64,000 bases of DNA from Variovorax sp. MHTC-1 (GCF_003984645.1 NZ_RWKI01000006.1:248001-312000), one strand, 5' to 3'. Positions 1 to 8,511 are shown, numbered from the stretch's first letter. The notes: generated by a model from the sequence alone, not told the origin. Numbers and translations: made by a program.

Positions 1-125
1 GCATAGGGGTTGCGGATCACTGCGCAGGCCGCGGCCAGCTTCAGCGGCTCGGCCACCGGCGGGCCGCCCTCGTGATGGATGGTCTCGATGGTGAGACTGC
101 GCTTGCGGATTTCGATCAAGGACAT
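1..125 (-). CDS. AA_synth (DUF1185) family protein, 3' part outside window
   Basis: Only the first 41 codons lie in the window; the gene continues past the left edge. The N-terminus starts MSLIEIRKRSLTIETIHHEG and later has an AAACAVIRNPY stretch, which matches my recollection of the N-terminus of the 'amino acid synthesis' (DUF1185) family. That family is often found beside Bug/TctC proteins and FAH hydrolases in Burkholderiales. The start lies 7 bp behind the TctC gene, so it is probably the last gene of the GntR-led operon. The biochemical role of the family is poorly defined. Confidence 0.6.
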   Translation of the reverse strand, partial: MSLIEIRKRSLTIETIHHEGGPPVAEPLKLAAACAVIRNPY

Positions 126-132
126 GCGAACC

Positions 133-1101
133 TCACTGCTTGGGAATCTGCGCTTCGTTGACGACGGCGGTCCACTTCTTGAGCTCCGAACTCACCATCG
201 CCGTCATTTCTTCCGGCGTGCTGCCGCGCGCCTCGCCGCCCATGTCTTCCAGGCGCGCGCGAACGCCCGGCACCTGCAGGGCCTTGAGCGTCTCGGCGCG
301 CAGCCGCTCGACCACGGGTCGCGGCGTGCCCGCGGGCGCCATGAAACCGGCCCACGAGCGCACGTCGTAGCCGGCGACGCCCTGCTCCGCCACCGTGGGC
401 AGCTCCGGCATCGCAGCCCAGCGCTGCGCGCCGGTGGTCGCCAGCGCTCTGAGCTTGCCGGCCTTGATGTTGGGCATCACGGCCGTCGGCGGCGCGACGA
501 TCAGCGGGACCTCGCCGCCGAGCAGCGCGGTCACCGAGGCAGCGTCGCCGCGGTAGGGCACGTGCAGCAGCTCGGCCTTCGCGCTCTTCACCAGCAGCTC
601 GCCCGCCAGGTGATGCGTGGAGCCGATGCCGGCGGTGCCGTACGACAGGCTGCGTGCGTCGGCACGCGCGGCGGCGAGCAGCTCGGCCAGGCTGCGATGG
701 GGCGAATCGGCGCGCACCACCAGCAGGAAGGGAAAGTAGGTGATGGTGGAGATCATCTGGAAGTCGGACACCGTCTGGTAGCCCAGCTTGCCGTAGAGCG
801 CTCCCGCCACCGCATGCCCGCCGGTGGCCAGCAGCAGCGTGTAGCCGTCCGGCTTGGCGCGCGCGACGGCGGCGGAAGCGATGGTGCCGCCGGCCCCCGT
901 CTGCGCCTCCACGACGAAGGGCTGGCCCAAGCCCTTGCTCATCTCGGTGCTGACCACGCGGGCGATGGTGTCGGCGTTGCCGCCGGCCGCGAAGCCCTGC
1001 ACGATCTTGATCGGGCGATCCGGGAAGTCTTGCGAATGAACCGTGAAGGGTGACGCGCAGGCCAAGGCAAGGCCCGCGCCGACAAGCTGTCTACGCCGCA
1101 T
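133..1101 (-). CDS. Bug/TctC-family periplasmic solute-binding protein
   Basis: This 322-residue protein has a signal peptide (about residues 1-23, basic MRRRQ start, hydrophobic core, cleavage near HSQ-DF). The mature start FPDRPIKIVQGFAAGGNADT is the typical first strand and loop of tripartite tricarboxylate transporter receptors, whose GxxP/AGG loop binds a carboxylate. Such proteins capture organic acids in the periplasm. No TctA/TctB membrane partners are nearby, so it is an orphan receptor, as is common in Comamonadaceae. It follows the FAH hydrolase by 59 bp and probably binds a substrate or intermediate of this operon's pathway. The ligand cannot be read from sequence. Confidence 0.9.
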   Translation of the reverse strand: MRRRQLVGAGLALACASPFTVHSQDFPDRPIKIVQGFAAGGNADTIARVVSTEMSKGLGQPFVVEAQTGAGGTIASAAVARAKPDGYTLLLATGGHAVAGALYGKLGYQTVSDFQMISTITYFPFLLVVRADSPHRSLAELLAAARADARSLSYGTAGIGSTHHLAGELLVKSAKAELLHVPYRGDAASVTALLGGEVPLIVAPPTAVMPNIKAGKLRALATTGAQRWAAMPELPTVAEQGVAGYDVRSWAGFMAPAGTPRPVVERLRAETLKALQVPGVRARLEDMGGEARGSTPEEMTAMVSSELKKWTAVVNEAQIPKQ

Positions 1102-1160
1102 GATTTGTCTCCGTTTCGTTGTGGAATCGCTCGCGGCTCTTGCGGCCGCTGGGCGTCGAA

Positions 1161-2024
1161 TCAGTCCTGGTCGACGATCGGATTGCGCAGCACGCCGATG
1201 CCCTCGATCTCGACCTCGCAGACGTCGCCGGCCTTCATGAAGCGCGGCGGCTTCTTGCTCCAGCCGACGCCGGCCGGCGTGCCGGTCGCGATCACGTCGC
1301 CGGGCGTGAGCGTGAAGATGGTCGAGGCGTAGTTGATCAACTTCGGGATGCTGAAGATCATGTGCCCGGTGTGGCTGGACTGCACCACCTCGCCGTTGAG
1401 CCGGGTCTCGAGCTTGAGCTCGCGCCCGGGCGCGATCTCGTCCGCGGTCACCATCCAGGGGCCGAAGCCGCCGGTCGATTCGAAGTTCTTGCCCGAGGCG
1501 ATCTGCTTGGCGTGGAACTGCCACTCGCGCACGCTGCCGTCGTTGTAGCAGGCATAGCCGGCCACGTGGTCGTAGGCGTGCGCTTCGGCGATGTCGCGCC
1601 CGCCCTTGCCGATGATGACCGCGAGCTCGCCTTCCCAGTCGAGCGACTCCGACACGCGTGGCCGCACGATGGGCTCGTTGTGCGCGCACTGCGATCGCCA
1701 CACGCGCAGGAAGATCGGCGGCTGTTCGGAGAGCTCGCGCTGCATGCCCGCGGCCAGCACCTCCTGGTGGTGGTCCATGTAGTTGCGCACGGCGCAGATG
1801 ATCTTCTCGGAGCGCGGGATCACCGGCAGGAAGCGGATGTCCGCCAGCTTCGCGGCCGGGGCCAGGCCCTCCACGTGCTGCGCGGCCTGCGCGTACTCGC
1901 CCGAGGCGATGTAGTCGGCGAGGCTCGCATGCTGCGGCATCGCCAGGCCCAGGTCGACGACGCCGTCGCCGACGACGGCGCCCCAGGTTTCGCGGCCCTG
2001 ATGAATGAATGAAAGGAGTTTCAT
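1161..2024 (-). CDS. Fumarylacetoacetate hydrolase family protein, copy 1
   Basis: This 287-residue protein belongs to the FAH family, which hydrolyses C-C bonds or isomerises and decarboxylates ring-cleavage products. The C-terminal domain carries the metal-binding core: the region around EGELAVIIGKGGRDI supplies acidic ligands, and TGTPAGVGWSKKPPRFMKAGD is the conserved substrate-proximal segment. The start ATG follows a GGAG-like element (AAGGAGTT on the plus strand is not its RBS; the chosen start is fixed by the MKLLSF N-terminus shared with copy 2). It sits between the VOC protein and the TctC gene. It is almost identical to the gene at 9072-9941: two internal substitutions plus a different last few residues. 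The exact substrate is unknown; an acylpyruvate from extradiol ring cleavage is plausible. Confidence 0.9.
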   Translation of the reverse strand: MKLLSFIHQGRETWGAVVGDGVVDLGLAMPQHASLADYIASGEYAQAAQHVEGLAPAAKLADIRFLPVIPRSEKIICAVRNYMDHHQEVLAAGMQRELSEQPPIFLRVWRSQCAHNEPIVRPRVSESLDWEGELAVIIGKGGRDIAEAHAYDHVAGYACYNDGSVREWQFHAKQIASGKNFESTGGFGPWMVTADEIAPGRELKLETRLNGEVVQSSHTGHMIFSIPKLINYASTIFTLTPGDVIATGTPAGVGWSKKPPRFMKAGDVCEVEIEGIGVLRNPIVDQD

Positions 2025-2025
2025 G
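1167..2025. repeat. Direct repeat, copy A (FAH gene)
   Basis: This roughly 860-bp segment matches 9084-9942 in the same orientation at a constant offset of 7917 bp with no gaps. The few differences I saw are single bases, for example at 1340, around 1590, 1722-1725, 1842 and 2009-2015. Identity stops sharply at both gene ends. Confidence 0.9.
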
Positions 2026-2056
2026 TGATTCCGTTTCGAAGAAAGAAGGTTGTCGC

Positions 2057-2611
2057 TCACGCGCCCGGCGCCGGTGCGCGGCTCAAGAAATCGGCTTGCC
2101 AGTCGGCCAGGGTCTTGAAGGTCGGATCCCGGCGGCAAATCGCTTCGGTCTCCCGCAGGATCTCTTCATCCGACTTGGAAAGATCCAGCGGATCGCCATG
2201 CGGCTGTTCGACATAGAAAGGCGTGTCGACATAGATCTCGACCATGTTGCCTTCGGGATCGAGCATGTAGACGGACAACGCGTTGCCGTGATTGAGCCCA
2301 CGTATGTCGGTTGCCCCGCGAGCCTCCGCCTTGGCCCAGATGTCGCGCATCGACTGGATGCCGGGCACGGCGAAGGACAGCTGCATGACCGTGCTGAACT
2401 TGACGTCGGCCGGGCGACCTGACGCGATGACCAGCTGGTGGTGCTGGTCAGGGCTGGCGCTGGTGAACACCAGCTTGTTCTTGAACGTCTTGCCGACACC
2501 TGTATCGGTGATGGTCAGATCGAACACCTCGGTATAGAACGCGACCATCCTGTCGAGGTCGGTCACGTAGATTCCAAAGTGCGAAGGCGTAGGTCTGCTG
2601 ACCTTCAACAT
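2057..2611 (-). CDS. VOC-superfamily (catechol 2,3-dioxygenase-like) protein
   Basis: This 184-residue glyoxalase/bleomycin-resistance/extradiol dioxygenase-fold protein has one full VOC module. The candidate metal triad is His11 (in PTPSHFGIYV), His57 or His58 (in SPDQHHQLVI) and Glu125 (in GNMVEIYVDTP), the H-H-E pattern of type I extradiol dioxygenases. It is about half the length of classical two-module enzymes. The C-terminal 45 residues form a charged tail. The start MLKVSRP is preferred over a longer frame because the upstream residues look non-coding and a GGAGA element precedes it. It lies between the GntR regulator and FAH copy 1, so ring cleavage feeding the FAH hydrolase is a reasonable inference. 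Confidence 0.85.
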   Translation of the reverse strand: MLKVSRPTPSHFGIYVTDLDRMVAFYTEVFDLTITDTGVGKTFKNKLVFTSASPDQHHQLVIASGRPADVKFSTVMQLSFAVPGIQSMRDIWAKAEARGATDIRGLNHGNALSVYMLDPEGNMVEIYVDTPFYVEQPHGDPLDLSKSDEEILRETEAICRRDPTFKTLADWQADFLSRAPAPGA

Positions 2612-2660
2612 GAGGGTCTCCTGGTTTGGGTGTCTCAGGCGCCGGTGCAGCGCGCCGGTT

Positions 2661-3359
2661 TCAAGCGTCGGCGGCACGCCGCATGGCGGCCTCCACATTG
2701 CGTTGCGTGCTCAGGATGTGCTCGCCGAGCAGCGCGCAAGCCGTATCGGCATCGCGACGCAAGGTCGCATCCATGATCTTTCGATGCTCGTTGGACTTGC
2801 GGCGCCCCGTCTGCCGGTGGCGCGCTGAAAACCGCCGGTAGCGCTCAGCCTGGTCGAACAAGCTGGCACTCCACATGCGTTGACGCTCCGATGCACAGGC
2901 CGCGATCAGTGACGCATGAAAGTTGCGATGAACTTCGCTCCACTCTTCGTCCAGGATCACCGGGCCATCGCTCAAGCGCGATTCGACCTTTTCGAGTCGA
3001 TGAAAAGCGGAAACGATCGCCCCTTCCCACGCATCGTCGCCCAATTCGATCGCGCTGCGCAGCGCCTGAACATCCAGCATGAGCCGCATGTGCGTGATGT
3101 CGTTCAGGTCCTCCGAAGAGATCGGCGCGACGCGGAATCCTCGACGCTCGTCGGCTCGCACGAGACCTTCTTGCGTAAGACGGCTGAGGGCTTCGCGCAA
3201 GGGACTGCTCGAAAAGCCGTAGTGGCCCTGCAACTCATCGAGCTTGAGCTTGCTGCCCGCTTCGAAGGTGCCGACCAGGACGTCATGCCGGAGACTGCGA
3301 AAGGCCTGTTCCGACAGAGGAGTCGAGATGTCGGCCGCGCTGATGTTTGGATTCTTCAT
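2661..3359 (-). CDS. GntR-family (FCD/FadR-type) transcriptional regulator
   Basis: This 232-residue regulator has an N-terminal winged helix (about residues 15-80, including LKLDELQGHYGFSSSPLREA and GLVRADERRGFRVAPI). An all-helical FCD effector domain follows (about 90-220) with the usual Asp/His metal-site pattern (D in MRLMLD, H in FHASL, later H in GEHIL). Such proteins usually repress catabolic genes until an organic acid binds. The start MKNPNIS is chosen; an alternative ATG lies 18 bp upstream, inside a palindrome. It heads the operon leading to the VOC, FAH and TctC genes. Perfect palindromes just upstream recur before the MDR dehydrogenase and the hydroxylase, suggesting autoregulation and a small regulon. 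Confidence 0.9.
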   Translation of the reverse strand: MKNPNISAADISTPLSEQAFRSLRHDVLVGTFEAGSKLKLDELQGHYGFSSSPLREALSRLTQEGLVRADERRGFRVAPISSEDLNDITHMRLMLDVQALRSAIELGDDAWEGAIVSAFHRLEKVESRLSDGPVILDEEWSEVHRNFHASLIAACASERQRMWSASLFDQAERYRRFSARHRQTGRRKSNEHRKIMDATLRRDADTACALLGEHILSTQRNVEAAMRRAADA

Positions 3360-3368
3360 GGCGCAAAT

Positions 3369-3464
3369 TTTATGCATAAAGTCGAGTTACATGCAAACGA
3401 TAAGCCTCGGGGAAACACTAGGTATGAAGTGACTTTTTCTGCAGCACATGCATTTTGTGCACAA
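3369..3464. promoter_or_regulatory. Candidate GntR operator region with TTRTGCAYAA palindromes
   Basis: The intergenic region upstream of the regulator holds a perfect 12-bp palindrome TTTATGCATAAA (3369-3380) and a perfect 10-bp palindrome TTGTGCACAA (3455-3464). Weaker TGCA-centred matches occur at 3389-3398 and 3446-3455. The core TTRTGCAYAA recurs at 11081-11176. The assignment to the adjacent GntR protein is inference from position and repetition. Confidence 0.6.
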
Positions 3465-3482
3465 CCACTGATGCCGCCTCGC

Positions 3483-4187
3483 TCATCCGCCGAGGTAGGC
3501 GCGTTGCACGGCCTCGCTTGCGAGCAAGGCGCCTGCGCTGTCGGCACCGACCACGCGGCCCTGTTCCAGCAGGTAACCGCGATTCGAGAGTGCCAGGCTG
3601 CGCTTGGCGTTCTGCTCCACGAGCAGGATCGACACCTTGTCGTCGCGCACGCGTTCGAGGGACTTGAAGAGTTCCGACACCATCAGCGGCGACAGGCCCA
3701 GCGAAGGCTCGTCCAGCAGCAGCACATCCGGGCTGGACATGAGCGCCCGCCCGATCGCGACCATCTGCTGCTCGCCCCCGCTCATGGTTCGCACGCTCTG
3801 AGGCAGCCTTTCACGCAATCTCGGAAAGAGTTCGAGCACGCGCTCCAGGTTGCGATGCTCGTTCGCGCGGGCTCGCCGCGGGTACGCGCCCAGGAAGAGG
3901 TTCTCCTTCACCGTGAGGTCGCCGAAGACACCGCGTCCTTCGGGCACCAGGGCGATTCCCGCCTCCACGCGCTGGTCCGCCTTGAGGCCCGTGAGCGCCT
4001 TGCCGCCCAGGGTCATTTCCGCCCCCTTGACCGGCATCAGCCCGGCGATGCATCTGAGCAAGGTGGATTTACCGGCACCGTTTGCACCCAGCACGCTGAC
4101 GACCTCGCCAGCGCCCACGTGTATCTCCACATCGGCCAGCGCCTGATGCATTCCGTAGTGCGCGCACAGCTTTTTGAGCTCAAGCAT
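3483..4187 (-). CDS. livF: Branched-chain amino acid-type ABC transporter ATP-binding protein (LivF-like)
   Basis: This 234-residue ATPase has the Walker A loop GANGAGKST near residue 35, the signature MSGGEQQM near 135, the Walker B LLLDEPSLGLSP near 155 and the switch His replaced by Gln in LLVEQN, as is normal for LivF. It powers a HAAT-type importer with LivG. Its start overlaps the end of livG by 8 bp, which indicates translational coupling. It is the last gene of the operon that begins with the MDR dehydrogenase. In catabolic clusters of Burkholderiales such importers often carry aromatic or other carboxylic acids rather than amino acids, so the substrate is left open. Confidence 0.93.
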   Translation of the reverse strand: MLELKKLCAHYGMHQALADVEIHVGAGEVVSVLGANGAGKSTLLRCIAGLMPVKGAEMTLGGKALTGLKADQRVEAGIALVPEGRGVFGDLTVKENLFLGAYPRRARANEHRNLERVLELFPRLRERLPQSVRTMSGGEQQMVAIGRALMSSPDVLLLDEPSLGLSPLMVSELFKSLERVRDDKVSILLVEQNAKRSLALSNRGYLLEQGRVVGADSAGALLASEAVQRAYLGG

Positions 4188-4911
4188 GATCGTCTCCGAG
4201 ATAAGCGCGCACGACTTCAGGATCGGCCAGAACCGAAGCCGCCGGGCCCACCGCGATTCGCTGGCCGGCGTTCATGACCACGCAGTGGTCGCACAGCGAC
4301 CTGACGGCTTCCAGCACGTGCTCGACCATCAGGATGGAAACGCCATCGTGCTTCAGCGAACGCACCAGTTCGATTGCCTGAAGCAGTTCCGTGGGATTCA
4401 AGCCTGCCAGCCACTCGTCCAGCAAGAGCACGCGAGGACGGCTCGCGAGGCAGCGTGCGAGCTCGAGTCGCTTCTGGTCGATGTAGGTGAGATCTTCGGC
4501 GCGCCGAGACGCCCTCGCCGCCAATCCGACCCGCTCCAGAAGTTCCAACGCGTCGGCATTGGCCTCGGTCCCGAAACGTCGCTCATGCGTGAACGACATT
4601 CCCGCCACCACATTCTCCAGCACGCTCATCGTCTTGAAGAGCCGCACGAGCTGGTAGGTGCGCGCGATACCCAGGCGTGCAACCTTGAAGTTCGACGCGC
4701 CGGCGGTTTCCTCTCCATCGAGCTTCACCGAGCCCCGGTCGGGTTGCAGCGCGCCACTGATCAGATTGAGCGCCGTCGTCTTGCCCGAGCCGTTCGGCCC
4801 GAGCAGGCCGACGATCTCGCCCTTGCCGACGTGGAGCGACAGCCCTTCCACCGCCTTCAGCCCGCCGAAGCGTCTGGACAGGTCGTTGACATCCAGAAGC
4901 GACGCGCTCAC
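4180..4911 (-). CDS. livG: Branched-chain amino acid-type ABC transporter ATP-binding protein (LivG-like)
   Basis: This 243-residue ATPase has the Walker A GPNGSGKTT near residue 39, the LivG-type insertion with FKVARLGIARTYQ, and a Walker B LLLDEWLAGLNP. The LSGGE signature is replaced by the degenerate segment EDLTYIDQKRLELARCL, and the switch His is present in MVEH. The start is a GTG (VSASLL) preceded by GGAGG at 7 bp. This GTG overlaps the stop of livM as GTGA, so the two genes are translationally coupled. A longer frame exists but would run through livM. The degenerate signature (ABC C-loop) is unusual for an active ATPase and is noted separately. Confidence 0.9.
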   Translation of the reverse strand: MSASLLDVNDLSRRFGGLKAVEGLSLHVGKGEIVGLLGPNGSGKTTALNLISGALQPDRGSVKLDGEETAGASNFKVARLGIARTYQLVRLFKTMSVLENVVAGMSFTHERRFGTEANADALELLERVGLAARASRRAEDLTYIDQKRLELARCLASRPRVLLLDEWLAGLNPTELLQAIELVRSLKHDGVSILMVEHVLEAVRSLCDHCVVMNAGQRIAVGPAASVLADPEVVRAYLGDDHA

Positions 4912-5822
4912 GGGCGCCTCCGGAACTTCTCGCTGGCGCCCAGCAGGCCTCGCGGCAGCAGATACACGATCACCAGAAAGATGGCGCCCAGCACGATGCT
5001 GAAGTGGTCCGGGAAGTACTTGGTGAGGACCTCGAACGCGAGCACCAGCGGGACCACACCCAGGATCGGTCCGTAGAACGCCGCCACGCCACCGAGAAGC
5101 GCCATCACCACGACCTGAAAAGACACGAGCGAGTTGAACGCGATGGATGGCTCGATGTAGGTCCAGCGCGGCGCCACGATGGCCCCGGCGACCGACATGA
5201 ACATGGCGGTCCCCGTCAGCACAGCGAGACGAACGCCAACGGTGTTGATGCCGCAACTGCGGGCCGCGGTTTCGTCCTCGCCAATCAGGCGAAGGGCAAA
5301 TCCCAGTCGAGACTTCGAAAGCCAGGCTCCCAGGATCCAGAGCAACCCGAGCAGCACGAGGAGCTGCCAGTAGATCTGCGCCGAAGTGATCTCCAGAAAC
5401 ACATAGCGTCCGACCGAGCCTACGAGCTTGGACTCGTACCAGGTTACGAGCTGCCGGATCAGTTCGGCGATACCGAAGCTGAAGACCACGAAGTACATGC
5501 CGGAAAGCCGCAGCGTGCAGATACCGATCGCAAGAGCCAACGCGCCTCCCGCCAAGGCCGCCACCACGAGCACCGCCGGCCAGGGCAGGAACTCCGAGAG
5601 AACCGCGACGCTGTAGCACCCGACGCCGAAGAAGGCGACGGTCGCAAGAGAGATGAAGCGTGTCGTTCCGCAGAAGATGCCCCACGCCGTGGCAAGGTTC
5701 GCGTAGAGAAGCACATTGATCAGCAGGGACGTCGTGTAGTCGTTCCCGGTTTGCGGCGCGAAGGCCAGCGCGATGAAAGCAGCCAGCGACAGCGCAAGAA
5801 ACAGTTTGGATCTCGATGTCAC
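4908..5822 (-). CDS. livM: Branched-chain amino acid-type ABC transporter permease (LivM-like)
   Basis: This 304-residue inner-membrane permease is rich in hydrophobic helices. It carries the LivM hallmarks TLRLSGMYFVVFSFGIAELI and the cytoplasmic loop SRLGFALRLIGEDETAARSC with the EDE/A motif that contacts the ATPase. It forms the translocation path together with LivH. The start ATG overlaps the livH stop by 4 bp and the 3' end overlaps livG by 4 bp, so livHMGF is one tightly coupled unit. The substrate is likely the same compound that the operon's enzymes degrade. Confidence 0.93.
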   Translation of the reverse strand: MTSRSKLFLALSLAAFIALAFAPQTGNDYTTSLLINVLLYANLATAWGIFCGTTRFISLATVAFFGVGCYSVAVLSEFLPWPAVLVVAALAGGALALAIGICTLRLSGMYFVVFSFGIAELIRQLVTWYESKLVGSVGRYVFLEITSAQIYWQLLVLLGLLWILGAWLSKSRLGFALRLIGEDETAARSCGINTVGVRLAVLTGTAMFMSVAGAIVAPRWTYIEPSIAFNSLVSFQVVVMALLGGVAAFYGPILGVVPLVLAFEVLTKYFPDHFSIVLGAIFLVIVYLLPRGLLGASEKFRRRP

Positions 5823-6694
5823 CGGCCAGCCCTCCCGAACAGGCCGGACGGCCGAAACACGAGCACCAGCAGGAAGATGGCGTAGTTGGCAGCCAGCGTG
5901 AGGCCTGGGTCCACGTACGTCGAAACGAGGCTCTCGCTCAGCCCGAGCAGCAGGGCAGCCAGTACGCAGCCGACGAAGTTGCCGACGCCGCCCATGATCA
6001 CGACGATCAACGCCTTCATGGTGAAGAGCACGCCCATGGTGGCGCTGAAGGTCGAGAACATGCTGACCAGCACGCCGGCGATGGCGACCAGCGCCGTGCC
6101 CATGGCGAAGGCCAGCATCGCGATCTTCGTGACATCGATCGCCACCAGCGGCGCGGACCCGGGGTCGACCGCCACCGCGCGCAGGGCGGTCCCGACGCGC
6201 GTTCGGGTCAGGATCGCGAACAGCGCGGCGCCCAGGACCAGCGCAACCACGAGGGCGAGCAACCGGTTGGCGGCTACCGTCGTTCCCAGGACTTCGATCG
6301 GAATCGAGAGGAACGAATAGCTCAGGTAGTTGCCTCCGAACGCGGCGAGCATGAGGCCCTGGATCACGAACAGCAGGCCGAAAGTCGACAGGATGCTGTC
6401 GCCCTCGAGGGCGTCACGGCTGCGCGCACGCCTGACCAGCGGCACGAACGCCACCTTGTAGAGAAGCGCCCCCGCAGCTGCAGCGGCCGGAACGAGCAGC
6501 AAGAGCGCGACGAGCGGCGAAACGCCTGCCCGCGTGAAGAGCACCAGGCCGCCCAGCGCCGCGGCAATCAACATCTCGCCATAGGCGAGGTTGAGAATGC
6601 GCGCGACGCCGTACTGAAGGTTGAGACCCAGCGCAATGAGCGCATAGGTCCCACCCAGTGTCAGCCCGAAGATCAATGCGTCGATCAGCCTCAT
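5819..6694 (-). CDS. livH: Branched-chain amino acid-type ABC transporter permease (LivH-like)
   Basis: This 291-residue permease starts MRLIDALIFGLTLGGTYALI, the usual first helix of LivH proteins, including the ALGLNLQYGVARILNLAYGE segment. About eight hydrophobic helices follow, with the EAA-like loop TRVGTALRAVAVDPGSAPLV. An in-frame extension upstream (31 codons) is rejected because its composition is unlike a membrane protein and it would overlap the binding-protein gene. It lies 8 bp behind the gene for the periplasmic receptor and overlaps livM by 4 bp. Confidence 0.92.
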   Translation of the reverse strand: MRLIDALIFGLTLGGTYALIALGLNLQYGVARILNLAYGEMLIAAALGGLVLFTRAGVSPLVALLLLVPAAAAAGALLYKVAFVPLVRRARSRDALEGDSILSTFGLLFVIQGLMLAAFGGNYLSYSFLSIPIEVLGTTVAANRLLALVVALVLGAALFAILTRTRVGTALRAVAVDPGSAPLVAIDVTKIAMLAFAMGTALVAIAGVLVSMFSTFSATMGVLFTMKALIVVIMGGVGNFVGCVLAALLLGLSESLVSTYVDPGLTLAANYAIFLLVLVFRPSGLFGRAGR

Positions 6695-6702
6695 GGGAGG
6701 CT

Positions 6703-7926
6703 TCAGGCCTTCCAGGCCGGCTTGGCGATGGGATCTTTCGCGCCCGATCTCCTCGGCGCAATTCCCGAGAACGTCCCGCCTTGCCATTGCCCGACCGTCC
6801 AGCCGCCCGCCATGAAATGGTTATCGAACTTCAACGGCCCCGCGACCGTGTCGAAGGTCGTCGACCCCAGCGTCTTGATGATGGCCGGCCGGTCGAGTCT
6901 GCCCACCTTCTCGATCGATTGAGCGAGCGCCTGCAGGCCCGAGTAGCAGAGAACGCTGACCCATTGCTCGGGCGGCTGCCCGATCAACGCGGTGTGCCTG
7001 GTGATGTAGGCCCGGATGGCATCCGAAGTCGGATTCCAGCCTCCCGGGCCCATGACGCCTTCGGCGTTGGCGCCGAACTTTCCCACGTACAGGGGCAACG
7101 CTGTTCCAATCCCGGCGTAGAACACCTTCGGATTAAAGCCGCGCACGCGCGCGGCCTCGGTCAAGCCCAAGGTATCCGGGGGGTAGCTGAAGGCCAGGAA
7201 GACATCCGGGTTCGCGCGCTGCGCGTCGGCAATCAGGGGCGTCATGTCCTGGGTGGAGATCGGATAGCTGCTGTCGACCACGATCTCGAACTTCGCGGCC
7301 TTCAGCGATTTGCGCGCGGCGCCGGCGAGTTCCAGGCCGCCCTGGTCGGTCACGTTCACCATGGCCACCTTGCTGCCGATCCTGCCGTCGGTACGCATCT
7401 GCGCGAGCAGCCCGACGATGGCATCCGAGTAATTGGACGGGGTACCGAGCAGCGAGAACATGTTGTTCCACCGCTTGACGAGTTGAGGCAGCTGATCGGT
7501 GATGCAGGTGGGCGTGATCATCGGGAAGCTGCCCTTGTGGAACGCCGGCGCAACGGCCAGGTTCATTCCGGTGCCCCACGGCGGCAAGAGAAAGTCGACC
7601 TTGTCCTGGTTGACCATGCGCTCGATAGCCCTCACCGCTTCTTCCGGCTGGCTGCGGTCGTCGTACTCGACGACGTCGACGAGGCGCTTCGCGCCGCCGA
7701 CCGCGATGCCGCCCGCCTTGTTGACGTCATCGACCCACAAGCGGTAGTTGGGAAGCTGCGCGGACGCGGCGCCGCCGGCGAACGGGCCTGTCTTCGAGAT
7801 CGCCCAGCCGAACTTGATCTTGGCATCGGCGCCCTGCGCCCTCACGAAGGCGCCGGGTACCGAAGCCGCCAGCGCGGCGCCTCCCAGAGCACGGACGAAG
7901 TCGCGGCGTTGTGGCTTTGCAGTCAT
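6703..7926 (-). CDS. ABC transporter periplasmic substrate-binding protein (LivK-like)
   Basis: This 407-residue periplasmic receptor belongs to the Peripla_BP_6 family. It has a Tat-like signal: MTAKPQRRDFVRALGGAALA contains RRDFVR, followed by a hydrophobic stretch ending around RAQGA. The mature part begins IKFGWAISKTGPFAGGAAS, the typical ligand-loop segment. GGAGA lies 7 bp before the start. It is the first gene of the livKHMGF block and follows the SnoaL-like gene by 68 bp. Binding proteins of this type in catabolic operons bind aromatic acids, amides or amino acids; the ligand here cannot be fixed. Confidence 0.9.
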   Translation of the reverse strand: MTAKPQRRDFVRALGGAALAASVPGAFVRAQGADAKIKFGWAISKTGPFAGGAASAQLPNYRLWVDDVNKAGGIAVGGAKRLVDVVEYDDRSQPEEAVRAIERMVNQDKVDFLLPPWGTGMNLAVAPAFHKGSFPMITPTCITDQLPQLVKRWNNMFSLLGTPSNYSDAIVGLLAQMRTDGRIGSKVAMVNVTDQGGLELAGAARKSLKAAKFEIVVDSSYPISTQDMTPLIADAQRANPDVFLAFSYPPDTLGLTEAARVRGFNPKVFYAGIGTALPLYVGKFGANAEGVMGPGGWNPTSDAIRAYITRHTALIGQPPEQWVSVLCYSGLQALAQSIEKVGRLDRPAIIKTLGSTTFDTVAGPLKFDNHFMAGGWTVGQWQGGTFSGIAPRRSGAKDPIAKPAWKA

Positions 7927-7994
7927 GGATATCTCCGAAGTTGACTCAAGGGTGAATGACGTGATTGCTGAAGCCGCCGCGGCGCATGCCGAAG

Positions 7995-8396
7995 TCAGGC
8001 GACACTCATCTCGGTGGGCGTGGTCTGGAACGCGAGCTGCTGCCAGCGCTCTCCTTCCTTCACCCAGACCTGCATGACACGGGAGTCGATGGTCACGGTG
8101 CCGGTGCCGTTCTTGCGCACACCCACCAGCATCTGGCGGCCTGTCATCAGCGCACTGTTGCCCGTGACGCGCACGACGAGCTCCGACCGTTCGACGCGCT
8201 GGTAGCGAACGTTGAACCCGCCCGTGCTGAAGTAGCTGTCGAAGCCGTCGACCTGGCCTTTGGCGTGGACGTGGATCAGATCGCGGTGCAGCAGTTCGCG
8301 AAGGCGTTCGGTATCGCCATTCATCATTGCGCTGCAGCGCTGCTGCTCGAGGTCGATCAAGGTCTTCGCGTCGTCTGCCTGTTTGGAAGTGCTCAT
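7995..8396 (-). CDS. SnoaL-like / DUF4440 nuclear-transport-factor-2-fold protein
   Basis: This 133-residue protein fits a single NTF2-like cone fold. The N-terminal helix segment has LIDLEQQRCSAMMNGDTERL, then LLHRDLIHVHAKGQVDGF (the usual L-H/D-x-H pocket strand), and a C-terminal strand VWVKEGERWQQLAFQTTP. Such proteins act as small isomerases, cyclases or ketosteroid-isomerase-like enzymes, or only bind ligands. Its place between the cupin and transporter genes suggests an accessory step in the same pathway. No specific reaction can be assigned. Confidence 0.75.
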   Translation of the reverse strand: MSTSKQADDAKTLIDLEQQRCSAMMNGDTERLRELLHRDLIHVHAKGQVDGFDSYFSTGGFNVRYQRVERSELVVRVTGNSALMTGRQMLVGVRKNGTGTVTIDSRVMQVWVKEGERWQQLAFQTTPTEMSVA

Positions 8397-8511
8397 GGGA
8401 GATTGAAAGTTTGAAGAGCAGGGGCACGCAGGCTGGCGCGCCAGCGTGGGCTAGAGAAGATTCGATTCGCAGCAATGGCGGCGCGACGCGGCGCCGTCGG
8501 GCAAGCAGGCG

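Noticed and set aside
1102..1701. N-terminal extension of the TctC gene (frame open to 1701)
   Set aside because: The extension is antisense-like to the FAH gene and is Arg-rich. The signal peptide beginning MRRRQLVGAG fixes the start at 1101.
2916..4277. Long plus-strand reading frame of 453 codons
   Set aside because: It runs antisense through the GntR regulator and livF, which have clear domain motifs. The predicted protein is rich in His, Arg and Gln and matches nothing recognisable; this is typical of high-GC shadow frames.
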